From positions 1 to 29,185 of the forward strand of contig NZ_UQYC01000015.1 in the NCBI RefSeq assembly GCF_900545205.1: a stretch of 29,185 nucleotides of DNA, in the 5' to 3' direction. The notes beneath the pieces were generated by a model that was not told where the DNA came from, searched no databases, and was given only the letters and a program-made list of their open reading frames with translations. Source of the DNA: an uncultured Veillonella sp. (GTDB lineage Bacteria > Bacillota > Negativicutes > Veillonellales > Veillonellaceae). Made by a program: the position numbers and the translations under genes. Positions within the stretch are counted from its first letter, which is position 1, and the number at the start of each line of letters is the position of its first letter. Below are positions 14,583 through 23,450 of the stretch, one piece after another.

Positions 14583-16544
14583 TTAACGACTACCACGTCC
14601 TCGATTACTATTAGATGGGCGACTTTTGGTCATGCCATTACGAGAGGGTCTACCCTTACTACTTTTCTCACTAGACTGACGTCCGTTGCGACGATCATTA
14701 TTCTTCCCACTATTACGAGAACCACTAGATTGACTAGGACGATTAGTCCGACCAATTGGGCGTGGTGGAATCAAACATTCAGGTCCAAACCCTATCAAGT
14801 CACGTCGATTAGCTTCAATGAGCGCCTCTTTTACAAGGTCATAATTTTCAATATTTTTATATTGCATTAAGGCCCGCTGCTTAGCTTTATCTCTACCTTT
14901 TTTTGCAACATATACAGGTTTTCCATCCAGTGGGTTAATGCCCGTATAGTACATACATGTCGATAAGCTCCCCGGCGTAGGAATAAAGTCTTGCACTTGT
15001 TCTGGATACATATGTTGATCACGTAAGAACTCAGCTAATTCAATAGCATCTTCCAAGGCACAACCTGGATGAGAGCTCATAAAATATGGTACTAAATATT
15101 GCTTCTTACCAAGCTTTTTATTGGCCTCTTCAAACCAAGATTTAAAGATGAGGAACTCTTCCTTACCAGCTTTGCCCATCATATTGGTAACGCGTTTAGA
15201 AACATGTTCTGGCGCTACTTTTAATTGTCCACTTACATGAAATTCACAAAGCTCTCGTACGAAGTCTTTATTGTTATCTGCTAGAACATAGTCATAGCGC
15301 AAACCAGAGCGAACAAATACCTTTTTTACCCCTTTTAGCTTACGTAATTTACGGAGTAGTGCAATATAATCATCATGATTTGTATTAAGATTTTCACAAG
15401 GCTCTGGAGCCGCACAGGTACGACCTTTACAAGCGCCATATACAGCTTGTTTATCACATGCTAAATGACGGAAGTTTGCCGTAGGGCCCCCAACATCGTG
15501 AATATAGCCCTTAAAATTATCCATCTCAATCATAGTTTGAGCTTCGTCAATTAAAGACTCATGACTACGATTTTGGATGATACGACCTTGATGATTGGTA
15601 ATGGCACAGAATGAACAGCTACCAAAGCATCCGCGTTGACTAACAAGGCTAAATTGTACTTCACTTAACGCTGGTACGCCACCTTTATCATCGTATTTAG
15701 GATGCCACTTACGTGTATATGGCAAGTTATATACACCATCCATTTCCTCCTGAGTCAAAGGCAAAGCAGGCGTATTTTGAATAAGATATCTGTCCCCATG
15801 CTTTTGGACTACCATACGACCATAAAATGGGTCTTGTTCATCATATTGAATACGAAATGCATCAGCAAAGGCCATCTTATCGGCTTTAATTTCCTCAAAA
15901 GACGGGCATTCAACATAATCTATAGTAGGAATTTCCTTTGCCATATAACAAATACCGCGAATAGATGGCAAGGACTCTTTAAAGCGACCTTGATCTAGAG
16001 CATCTGCTAATTCCACAATTTGAAGTTCACCCATACCATAAACAAGTACATCAGCCTTAGAATCAACTAAGATAGAGCGACGTACAGTATCTGACCAATA
16101 GTCATAATGACCAAATCGGCGCAAGGATGCCTCTATACCACCGATAATAAGCGGCACATCACTATATGCCTCTTTCATGCGGTTCGCATATACCAAGGTA
16201 GCCCGATCTGGACGATGACCAGATTCACCTCCGGGAGAATAATCATCTTGACGGCGAATCTTCTTTGCGGCTGTAAATTTATTGAGCATTGAGTCTAGAT
16301 TCCCTGCTGTAACAAGGGACGCTAGACGCGGTTTACCTAGTTTTTTGAAAGCCTCTACATCATTCCAATCTGGTTGATCTATAATGCCTACACGATAGCC
16401 TTTGGACTCTAGGTACCGTCCGATAACGGCAGGAGCAAAGGACGGATGGTCTACATAGGCGTCCCCACTGATGAGGACAAAGTCTAATTCGGCCCAGCCA
16501 CGTTCCTTCATATCCGAAGGTTCTGTTACTAAAAATCTATCCAT
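14583..16544 (-). CDS. YgiQ-family radical SAM protein
   Basis: A 653-residue member of the YgiQ (UPF0313) radical SAM family, whose reaction is unknown. The N-terminal domain (MKERGWAELDFVLISGDAYVDHPSF, about 12-36; IIGGIEASLRRFGHYDYWSD, about 133-152) is diagnostic. The cluster motif C306-x3-C310-x2-C313 (RGCFGSCSFC) begins the radical SAM barrel. The DUF3362 region (DKAKQRALMQYKN) follows. The last 55 or so residues are a basic, Arg/Ser/Gly/Asn-rich, disordered-looking tail that could bind RNA. The start ATG has only a distant AAAGG about 14 bases away, so initiation looks weak. It follows the RodZ-like gene by 30 bp. Confidence 0.92.
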   Translation of the reverse strand: MDRFLVTEPSDMKERGWAELDFVLISGDAYVDHPSFAPAVIGRYLESKGYRVGIIDQPDWNDVEAFKKLGKPRLASLVTAGNLDSMLNKFTAAKKIRRQDDYSPGGESGHRPDRATLVYANRMKEAYSDVPLIIGGIEASLRRFGHYDYWSDTVRRSILVDSKADVLVYGMGELQIVELADALDQGRFKESLPSIRGICYMAKEIPTIDYVECPSFEEIKADKMAFADAFRIQYDEQDPFYGRMVVQKHGDRYLIQNTPALPLTQEEMDGVYNLPYTRKWHPKYDDKGGVPALSEVQFSLVSQRGCFGSCSFCAITNHQGRIIQNRSHESLIDEAQTMIEMDNFKGYIHDVGGPTANFRHLACDKQAVYGACKGRTCAAPEPCENLNTNHDDYIALLRKLRKLKGVKKVFVRSGLRYDYVLADNNKDFVRELCEFHVSGQLKVAPEHVSKRVTNMMGKAGKEEFLIFKSWFEEANKKLGKKQYLVPYFMSSHPGCALEDAIELAEFLRDQHMYPEQVQDFIPTPGSLSTCMYYTGINPLDGKPVYVAKKGRDKAKQRALMQYKNIENYDLVKEALIEANRRDLIGFGPECLIPPRPIGRTNRPSQSSGSRNSGKNNDRRNGRQSSEKSSKGRPSRNGMTKSRPSNSNRGRGSR

Positions 16545-16574
16545 CGATTGAGTAAATGCCTTTCTTTCCTTTAA

Positions 16575-17027
16575 TCAGAAAAGGAATAACCATAGTAAAA
16601 ATAATGCCATACAGAATAAAATTATGCCTAAAATAATACGTTCTTGAACGATAGAACGTTGACGTTTACGTTGACGCGTTTCTAAGGACATACGCTTTTT
16701 AGATGTTTGATATTCAACGAATTCACTTTGCACCAAATTTGGTGTCGCTTGCGCTTTCTGCCGTGTAACAGAACGCAAAGAAAACGTATCTATATCACCT
16801 ACCTGACTTTGATAAGCTTTCACCAAGCGATCACCATCAAGATCTAAATAATTACCGTAATTACGAATGAAGCCTTTTACGTAGACCTGACCAGGAATGA
16901 TGTCATACTTACCATCTTCGATAGCTTCCAAATAGGTTGTCTTAATGTGAAGTACTTGCTCCACATCTTTAAAGGTTAGATTACGTCTTACCCGTTCACG
17001 TCGTAATTCTTCGCCTAATTCAGCCAT
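16575..17027 (-). CDS. RodZ-like helix-turn-helix membrane protein (short form)
   Basis: A 150-residue protein with an N-terminal HTH_25/Xre-type domain (LGEELRRERVRRNLTFKDVEQVLHIKTTYLEAIEDG, about residues 4-39), the extended RodZ segment IIPGQVYVKGFIRNYGNYLDLDGDRLV (43-69), a basic linker (KRMSLETRQRKRQRS), and a final transmembrane helix (about 131-150). RodZ couples MreB filaments to the cell-wall elongation machinery. Usual RodZ proteins continue past the membrane into an extracytoplasmic domain; this one ends at the helix with a normal stop. AAAGGA precedes the ATG. Position between ftsK and downstream cinA-recA matches B. subtilis ymfM/rodZ. Function as an MreB partner is inferred. Confidence 0.82.
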   Translation of the reverse strand: MAELGEELRRERVRRNLTFKDVEQVLHIKTTYLEAIEDGKYDIIPGQVYVKGFIRNYGNYLDLDGDRLVKAYQSQVGDIDTFSLRSVTRQKAQATPNLVQSEFVEYQTSKKRMSLETRQRKRQRSIVQERIILGIILFCMALFLLWLFLF

Positions 17028-17074
17028 TTTCGTTCCTTTCTAACTCTACATACTACTCAATCGTAATCATTCAA

Positions 17075-19819
17075 TTATTGTTCATCATTGGAGTCCGAGA
17101 AATAGCGAGCCTTTGCTTGTTCAGGGCTCATTAAAATTTCTCGAGCTTTACTGCCCATGCTAGGGCCAACGATTTTAAGATCTTCCATCGTATCTACAAG
17201 ACGAGCCGCGCGAGTATAACCTATGCGGAATCGACGTTGCAACATGGATACAGAAGCTTGACCAGATTCCATTACAAGATTAACAGCACGCTCTAATAAT
17301 TCATCACGGTAAATATCATTTTCTTCAGATGATTCTTTCTCTGTTTCCTTTTCAGCCTCTTGCGTAACAGTATCATCATATTCTGGTTCTCGTTGAGCTT
17401 TTACAAATTCCACAAGATGTTCCACTTCATCATCAGAGATGAATGCACCTTGTACACGAATTGGTTTATTCGCCCCGATTGGAGCAAACAACATATCACC
17501 TTTACCAAGTAATTTTTCTGCCCCTGCCATATCGAGGATGGTACGGGAGTCAATTTGAGAACCTACGGCAAAGGAAATACGGCTCGGTACATTGGCCTTA
17601 ATAGAACCAGTAATAACATTAACAGATGGACGTTGTGTAGCAAGTACCATATGAATACCCGCAGCACGCGCCATTTGTGCTAAGCGGCTAATAGATTCTT
17701 CAATATCATCAGGAGCTGTCATCATAAGGTCAGCTAACTCATCGATGATTAATACAATCAACGGCATAGCCGCCTTAGGATGCGCTTCGTTATAACTCTT
17801 GATATCACGCTTACCAGATGCTGCAAAGGCTTTATAGCGAGCCTCCATTTCACGAACGGCCCAACGCAATACAGCAGCTGCTTTTTTCATGTCTGTTACA
17901 ACTGGCGCCATCAAATGAGGAATGCCGTTATAAATAGACAATTCAACCATCTTAGGGTCGATTAATAATAACTTGACCTCTTCCGGTTTACGACTAAAGA
18001 GAATACTGGAAATCAACGTATTAACACATACAGACTTACCAGAACCCGTAGTACCAGCTACGAGCAAGTGAGGCATCTTCGCAAGGTCTGTAATAACAGG
18101 TTTCCCTGCAATATCTTTACCAAGACCAACAGGAATGCCACCACGCGCATCCTTGAAGTCACTGCAATCAAGAACATCGCGCAAATGCACGGCCTCTGTT
18201 GTCTTATTAGGAACCTCAATACCAATAGCGGATTTACCAGGAATTGGAGCCTCCATACGAATATGTTGAGCCGCTAAATTAAGGGCAATATCATCTGTTA
18301 AATTAACGATCCGGCTAACCTTCACACCTGGTGCAGGTTCAATTTCATAACGTGTAACAGTTGGGCCTTGCGTTGCATTAACGACCTTAGCAGTAATGCC
18401 AAAGTTGCTCAATACATTTTCAAGCATTATTGCATTTTGTGCTACTTCTTCACCATTGCTTTGACTCCCCTTCCCTTTCGCCAAAATATCAAGGCTTGGG
18501 AAATGGTAAGGTCTATCATAGGTACGGTGAATTTGACCCTCTTTAGACACTGCCACTTGTGCGGTATCTTCTGTAGTACTAATGGTAGACGGTACTTGCA
18601 AGCTCATGCCATTCATACCTGCACCAGCACTTACAGAACTTGCAGCAGCACCTGTTCCAGGTACAGCAGAAGCTATCGCAGCGTGATTAGTTTCTAACGG
18701 ACCAATCGTTGTATTTTGATATGTGAACTCCGGATGTTCCACATGAGTATTGTCTACTGATTCAGAATCATCTGTATACCCTTCATCTGGAGTATATGTA
18801 TAATCCTCATCTGGAACATATACATAATCATCACCTGTAGATCTACTAGCATCAGAGAATTGATCGAAATCATCTGCATCATAAGACTTAGCATCACCAG
18901 AAGCTTCAGAAATATTCGCCAATTGTTCCGCTGCTCGATTGCGGGCCTCTATCTCAGCTAATTCTTTCCAAGATGTAGGAGCCTTTGGTGTTTCCACAGT
19001 TGTCACTGTGTCTACCATAGGTTCATGGTCTACAACCGTACTAGGTTCAACATTATCTCTATCGGTAGCTATGCCGCGTTTTTCCAATGTATCTAGCGCT
19101 TGATCGGCAGCATCAGCAAAGCGTGTATCCTTTTCCCTGTTATACGCTTTACGTTGCTCTGCTGCTTCTTTTCGTTGTTCGTTCCAGTCTTCAAAGACCT
19201 CTTTAGCTACAGCCACCTTTTCAGCAGCCACTTCTTTAGCTACATCTAATCCTACTTGAGTTTTATCCGCCGCTTTTTGCAAGCCACTGCGCAAGGATAA
19301 ACGGGTAATTAGAATACCAAAGGCAAGTAATAAGAACACATCTAAAATGATAGCCCCTAGTTCACCTAATAATGTGCGAAGGAATGTAGCGATGGCGCCA
19401 CCTACAACACCACCTTGATTAGCCAATTGCGTTGTGATAAGTTCCTGCCCCTCAGGAACGCGCCACAATGGAACGAGAGCTAGCAAAAATAGGAAGAACA
19501 AGGTCATTACAACGCCTCGTTTAGTAATGGAAATAAATGTTCCCTTATATAATAATCTCCAACCTACCCAGAAAACACACAAACAAGGAATAATCCCACC
19601 TAGGCCGAAGCCGTAGCGGAATATACCTGTTAAGATTTCACCGACAAGACCGAGTTCAAAGCCAAAGAATCCGAGCAGGGAAATAACTGCAAAGGCAATG
19701 ATAATTAAACCTTTAACTTCGCTACGCAAGGAAAATCCTTGAGATTTAGTTTGCTGTTTTGTACTTGTTCGCTTTCGTCGTGTATTGCGTTTTTTGGTGG
19801 AAGTTTTTTCTTCTGCCAT
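17075..19819 (-). CDS. ftsK: DNA translocase FtsK/SpoIIIE
   Basis: A septum-associated ATP-driven pump that clears chromosome ends during division. After a basic N-terminus, about four transmembrane segments span roughly residues 37-175. A long charged and acidic linker (about 185-430) contains repeated Y-x-PDE-x-YT units. The motor follows, with Walker A AGTTGSGKSVCVNT near 589-602 and Walker B LIVLIIDELADLMM. A C-terminal gamma winged helix (ASVSMLQRRFRIGYTRAARLVD) reads KOPS/SRS-like sequences. The frame can open with TTG at 19831, but that is one base from the AAGGGG. The ATG at 19819 (13 bases away) gives the usual basic N-terminus and 914 residues; neither spacing is ideal. A good promoter overlaps the rarA stop. 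Confidence 0.95.
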   Translation of the reverse strand: MAEEKTSTKKRNTRRKRTSTKQQTKSQGFSLRSEVKGLIIIAFAVISLLGFFGFELGLVGEILTGIFRYGFGLGGIIPCLCVFWVGWRLLYKGTFISITKRGVVMTLFFLFLLALVPLWRVPEGQELITTQLANQGGVVGGAIATFLRTLLGELGAIILDVFLLLAFGILITRLSLRSGLQKAADKTQVGLDVAKEVAAEKVAVAKEVFEDWNEQRKEAAEQRKAYNREKDTRFADAADQALDTLEKRGIATDRDNVEPSTVVDHEPMVDTVTTVETPKAPTSWKELAEIEARNRAAEQLANISEASGDAKSYDADDFDQFSDASRSTGDDYVYVPDEDYTYTPDEGYTDDSESVDNTHVEHPEFTYQNTTIGPLETNHAAIASAVPGTGAAASSVSAGAGMNGMSLQVPSTISTTEDTAQVAVSKEGQIHRTYDRPYHFPSLDILAKGKGSQSNGEEVAQNAIMLENVLSNFGITAKVVNATQGPTVTRYEIEPAPGVKVSRIVNLTDDIALNLAAQHIRMEAPIPGKSAIGIEVPNKTTEAVHLRDVLDCSDFKDARGGIPVGLGKDIAGKPVITDLAKMPHLLVAGTTGSGKSVCVNTLISSILFSRKPEEVKLLLIDPKMVELSIYNGIPHLMAPVVTDMKKAAAVLRWAVREMEARYKAFAASGKRDIKSYNEAHPKAAMPLIVLIIDELADLMMTAPDDIEESISRLAQMARAAGIHMVLATQRPSVNVITGSIKANVPSRISFAVGSQIDSRTILDMAGAEKLLGKGDMLFAPIGANKPIRVQGAFISDDEVEHLVEFVKAQREPEYDDTVTQEAEKETEKESSEENDIYRDELLERAVNLVMESGQASVSMLQRRFRIGYTRAARLVDTMEDLKIVGPSMGSKAREILMSPEQAKARYFSDSNDEQ

Positions 19820-19875
19820 AAATCTATACAAACCCCTTACTTATATAACATTACAGTAAATTAACTAATCATTAT

Positions 19876-19905
19876 ATTATAGCATATATCGAAGTATTTA
19901 GTTAA
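19876..19905 (-). promoter_or_regulatory. Promoter of ftsK
   Basis: TTAACT (19900-19905) and TATAAT (19876-19881) on the minus strand have an 18-bp spacer, and TGC directly before the -10 gives an extended -10. The -35 overlaps the rarA stop codon. The predicted start near 19869 leaves about 50 nt of leader. Confidence 0.7.
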
Positions 19906-21203
19906 CTTTTACGCCGTTCCTCCCAGTCACGAAGTAACTGTTCTTCTTTCCCTCTCTTAATACCATTGTAGTATGTAGCATCTACAAGAGGTGTTGGTAA
20001 ATACTGCTGCTTTACATAGCCATTTGGATAGTTATGAGCATATTTATAAGTGTTCCCATGGCCTAGTTTGCTAGCCCCACTATAATGACTATCTTTTAAA
20101 TGATCTGGCACCTGTCCACAATCCTTGTGGCGCACATCCGCAATGGCTGCATCAATTGCCATATAAGCAGAATTACTTTTAGGCGCTAAGGCTACATAGC
20201 AAGCCGCCTCAGATAATATAATGCGCGCTTCAGGGAAGCCTACCATATGAGCGGCTTGAGCTGCTGCATTGGCGAGAATCAGAGCTTGCGGATCTGCTAG
20301 GCCTACATCCTCAGCAGCACAAATTACGATACGACGAGCGATAAAGTTAGGGTCCTCGCCAGCTTCAATCATACGTGCCAAGTAGTGCATCGTCGCTTGC
20401 ACATCAGAACCACGCATACTTTTAATAAACGCAGAAATCGTATCGTAGTGGCTATCACCTTTTTTGTCGTATGTATAAATACGGCGGCCAACGACCTTTT
20501 CAAGGACCTCTATAGTAATAGCCCCTTCATCGGGTACCATTGCTGCCGCCTGCTCTAAAATATTTAAAGCCATACGCCCATCGCCATTGACGAAAATCCC
20601 TACATCTTCAAGAACTTCATCTGTCACCTGTAGATGACGTTTACCAAGGCCCACCTCTTCATCTGTAATAGCACGGCGCAAAATTTGGCCTATAGCCTTT
20701 GGTGTAAGCGCTTCTAGTGTAATTAACCTTAGACGAGATAAAAGCGGTCTATTTACCTCAAAAAATGGATTTTCTGTGGTAGCGCCAATGAGGATGATTG
20801 TACCATCCTCTACACAAGGTAATAACACATCTTGTTGGCTTTTATTAAAGCGATGAATCTCATCGAGGAATAAAATGGTTCGTTGTTGTAAAGATCGCAC
20901 CCGCTTACGAGCATCCTCTATGATATTACGCAGCTCACCTATGCCCGCATTAGTAGCATTTAAATTTACAAAATGGCTATTGCTAACCTTCGCAATAATA
21001 CCTGCCAGTGTAGTTTTACCCGTTCCACAAGGGCCATAAAAAAGCATAGATGGAATTGTATCCTTTTCAACCATGGCGCGCAAGAAAGTCCCCTTCCCTA
21101 CCGCTTTTTCTTGACCATATAAATGGTCTAATGTGGTAGGACGCATACGCACCGGTAACGGTTCATACGTATTGGTAGGCGTCATATCAAATAAACTATC
21201 CAT
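19902..21203 (-). CDS. rarA: Replication-associated recombination protein A (MgsA/RarA AAA+ ATPase)
   Basis: A clamp-loader-like AAA+ ATPase that acts at stalled or gapped replication forks. Walker A GPCGTGKTT is at residues 57-65 and Walker B LFLDEIHRFNKSQQD at 111-125. Sensor 1 is ILIGATTENPFFEVN and the arginine finger region LLSRLRLI. The C-terminal MgsA domain (SAFIKSMRGSDVQATMHYLARMIEAGEDP ... YKYAHNYPNGYVKQQYLP) is the tetramerisation half. The length of 433 is standard. GAGGTGAT precedes the ATG. It lies downstream of aspS and the 6S RNA, the order also seen in B. subtilis (aspS, bsrA, yrvM, yrvN). Confidence 0.96.
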   Translation of the reverse strand: MDSLFDMTPTNTYEPLPVRMRPTTLDHLYGQEKAVGKGTFLRAMVEKDTIPSMLFYGPCGTGKTTLAGIIAKVSNSHFVNLNATNAGIGELRNIIEDARKRVRSLQQRTILFLDEIHRFNKSQQDVLLPCVEDGTIILIGATTENPFFEVNRPLLSRLRLITLEALTPKAIGQILRRAITDEEVGLGKRHLQVTDEVLEDVGIFVNGDGRMALNILEQAAAMVPDEGAITIEVLEKVVGRRIYTYDKKGDSHYDTISAFIKSMRGSDVQATMHYLARMIEAGEDPNFIARRIVICAAEDVGLADPQALILANAAAQAAHMVGFPEARIILSEAACYVALAPKSNSAYMAIDAAIADVRHKDCGQVPDHLKDSHYSGASKLGHGNTYKYAHNYPNGYVKQQYLPTPLVDATYYNGIKRGKEEQLLRDWEERRKS

Positions 21204-21377
21204 TCTATCACCTCAATCCATAACATCTTATCTATTAACTCTAAAGTTTTATTAATCGTACAGTCCAGTAAATTGTATTCATTAAGAATATAATTTATAG
21301 ATCAATAGCCTATAATAACGATATTGGCTGGTCTTTTCTATATATAGTATATGACATTACATGCCATTTTTACACGC
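21204..21377. other. 174-bp gap between 6S RNA and rarA
   Basis: The segment is A+T rich, with no open frame of note and no convincing -35/-10 pair. A weak agcc...ggct hairpin lies near 21307-21329. The rarA ribosome-binding site GAGGTGAT lies at its low-coordinate end. Confidence 0.5.
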
Positions 21378-21549
21378 AAAAAAGCCCCACCATGCCGTAA
21401 TGTACCGCGTTTTGATCCTGCTTAGGGCAGGTGGGTGTCCTCCTCATCCTTCAGTTGTCCCGTAAGGGCGTAACGTTCAGACGAGAGTTCGGACTCCCGA
21501 AGTAAATGTGTTGGCTCAAAACTGCGATATCACACGCACATGGCAGGGA
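21378..21549 (-). ncRNA. ssrS: Probable 6S RNA
   Basis: A free-standing structured RNA of about 170 nt; 6S RNA mimics an open promoter and sequesters sigma-A polymerase. On the minus strand the 5' end CCCTGCCATG pairs with CATGGTGGGG at the 3' end, including G-U pairs. Just inside, CGC-GTTTTGA pairs with TCAAAACGCG. Between them lies a large G+C-rich central region with local hairpins (CGGGAGTCCGAACTCTCG; CCTGCCCTAAGCAGG). TTTTTT follows the terminal stem, so transcription ends there on the minus strand. A TATAAG -10-like element (21553-21558) lies just upstream. TGAGCC in the 5' bubble side resembles known 6S RNAs. Its place between aspS and rarA matches B. subtilis bsrA. No covariance search was possible; the exact ends are estimates. 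Confidence 0.75.
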
Positions 21550-21632
21550 TATCTTATACATAAATAGTATCAGAAAGATTCGTAATTAACAAGTCTTGAC
21601 ATTTCAAATTTAATCAATTCTTGCCTATGTTT

Positions 21633-23450
21633 TTACACCAAAGATTGCTCTTCTTCTTCCTCGATATCTGGTTTAATATGCAACTCTTTTAATTGCTTAG
21701 GTTCTACTTCAGATGGAGCTTGGCTCATTACATCAGAAGCAGATTGAGTTTTAGGGAATGCGATTACGTCGCGGATAGATTGACGTTTTGCCATCAACAT
21801 AACAAGACGATCAAGGCCGAATGCACAACCAGCATGAGGAGGTGCACCGTATTGGAATGCATCAAGCATGAAGCCGAATTTAGATTTAGCTTCTTCTTCA
21901 GATAAACCAATAGCTTTGAATACTTTTTCTTGTACATCGGATTGGTAAATACGCAAGGAACCGCCACCGATTTCAACACCGTTCAATACCATATCGTAAG
22001 CAATCGCTTTTACGCTGCCAGGATCAGATTCCAATTTATCAAGATCTTCATGACGAGGCATTGTGAACGGATGGTGCATTGCAACATAACGTTTTTCATC
22101 TTCGTTATATTCGAACATAGGGAAATCAGTTACCCATGTGAATGCCAATTTATCTTGGTCAATCATGTTCATGCGGCGTGCCATTTCAAGGCGCAATTCA
22201 CCTAATGCACGTGCTACAGTTGCAGGTTTATCAGCAATCATCAATACAAGGTCGCCACCTTTAGCGCCCATTTTTTCACCGATATTGCGGATTGTATCTT
22301 CACCTAAGAACTTCATGATTTGAGATTTAATAGAACCATCTTCATTGAAGCAAGCCCATGCAAGACCTTTCGCACCGTAGCGGTTTACATATTCAACAAG
22401 GTCATCAAGTTCACGACGTGGAATACCAGCATCGCCAGGTACAACGATACCTTTAACTACACCACCGTTATCGATTACAGAGCGGAATACTTTAAACTCT
22501 GTATCTTTTACAAGATCAGTTACATCAGTAAAGGCCATATCGAAACGAAGATCTGGTTTATCAGAACCGTATTTATCCATTGCTTCATCCCATGTAATAC
22601 GAGGCATAGGCAATGGAATTTCTTTGCCCAATGCAGTTTTGAATACATGAGCAATCATTTCTTCAAGCATGGAGTAAATGTCTTCTTCATCTACGAAGGA
22701 CATTTCCAAGTCGAGCTGAGTGAACTCAGGTTGACGGTCTGCACGCAAATCTTCATCGCGGAAGCAACGAACGATTTGGAAGTATTTTTCATAACCAGCA
22801 ACCATCAAGATTTGTTTGAAAATTTGTGGAGATTGTGGCAATGCATAGAATGTACCAGCATTTACACGAGAAGGTACTAAATAGTCACGAGCGCCTTCTG
22901 GTGTAGATTTAGTAAGCATTGGAGTTTCAATTTCCAAGAAATCGCGGCTATCGAAGAAGTCGCGCATTGCTTTCGTTACTTTATGACGCAAAATCAAGTT
23001 GCGTTGCATTTCTGGACGACGTAAGTCAAGGTAACGATATTTCAAACGAATATTTTCATCTACATCGATATCATCTTGGATATAGAATGGAGGAGTTTTA
23101 GCGGAGTTTAATACGCGCAACTCTTCACAGTACATTTCATATGCACCTGTTGGAAGATTTGGATTGATAGCTGCTTCATCACGTTTTGTAATTTTACCAC
23201 GTACGCAAAGTACATATTCGTTACGAACATCTTCTGCTTTGTGGAAAGATTCTACGTTATGGTCTGGAGACGCTACTACTTGTACTACGCCAGAACGATC
23301 GCGTAAATCCAAGAAAATCAAACCACCGTGGTCACGACGACGTTCAACCCAACCACATAATACGACCTCTTTACCTACCTCTTGTTCAGAGATGGTGCCA
23401 CAACCGTGCGTACGGTGTAAGCCTTGCATTGTTTCCATTCTAATTGTCAT
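21633..23450 (-). CDS. aspS: Aspartate--tRNA ligase
   Basis: A class II aminoacyl-tRNA synthetase of the bacterial type. It has an N-terminal anticodon-binding OB fold (VVLCGWVERRRDHGGLIFLDLRDRSG, about 28-53), motif 2 FRDEDLRADRQPEFTQLD (about 220-237), a GAD insertion domain (about 300-410), and motif 3 GCAFGLDRLVMLM near 545-557. The 605 residues match bacterial enzymes. Whether it charges only tRNA-Asp or also tRNA-Asn cannot be settled here. Its ATG overlaps the hisS stop in an ATGA junction. A second in-frame ATG (23438) is 12 bases from the AAAGG, so the protein may start four residues later. No terminator hairpin is clear after the stop. Confidence 0.97.
   Translation of the reverse strand: MTIRMETMQGLHRTHGCGTISEQEVGKEVVLCGWVERRRDHGGLIFLDLRDRSGVVQVVASPDHNVESFHKAEDVRNEYVLCVRGKITKRDEAAINPNLPTGAYEMYCEELRVLNSAKTPPFYIQDDIDVDENIRLKYRYLDLRRPEMQRNLILRHKVTKAMRDFFDSRDFLEIETPMLTKSTPEGARDYLVPSRVNAGTFYALPQSPQIFKQILMVAGYEKYFQIVRCFRDEDLRADRQPEFTQLDLEMSFVDEEDIYSMLEEMIAHVFKTALGKEIPLPMPRITWDEAMDKYGSDKPDLRFDMAFTDVTDLVKDTEFKVFRSVIDNGGVVKGIVVPGDAGIPRRELDDLVEYVNRYGAKGLAWACFNEDGSIKSQIMKFLGEDTIRNIGEKMGAKGGDLVLMIADKPATVARALGELRLEMARRMNMIDQDKLAFTWVTDFPMFEYNEDEKRYVAMHHPFTMPRHEDLDKLESDPGSVKAIAYDMVLNGVEIGGGSLRIYQSDVQEKVFKAIGLSEEEAKSKFGFMLDAFQYGAPPHAGCAFGLDRLVMLMAKRQSIRDVIAFPKTQSASDVMSQAPSEVEPKQLKELHIKPDIEEEEEQSLV

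Noticed and set aside
22320..22880. A 186-codon open frame on the plus strand opposite aspS
   Set aside because: It lies entirely within aspS in antisense, with unnatural composition rich in Phe, Ile, Tyr and Cys and no recognisable domain.
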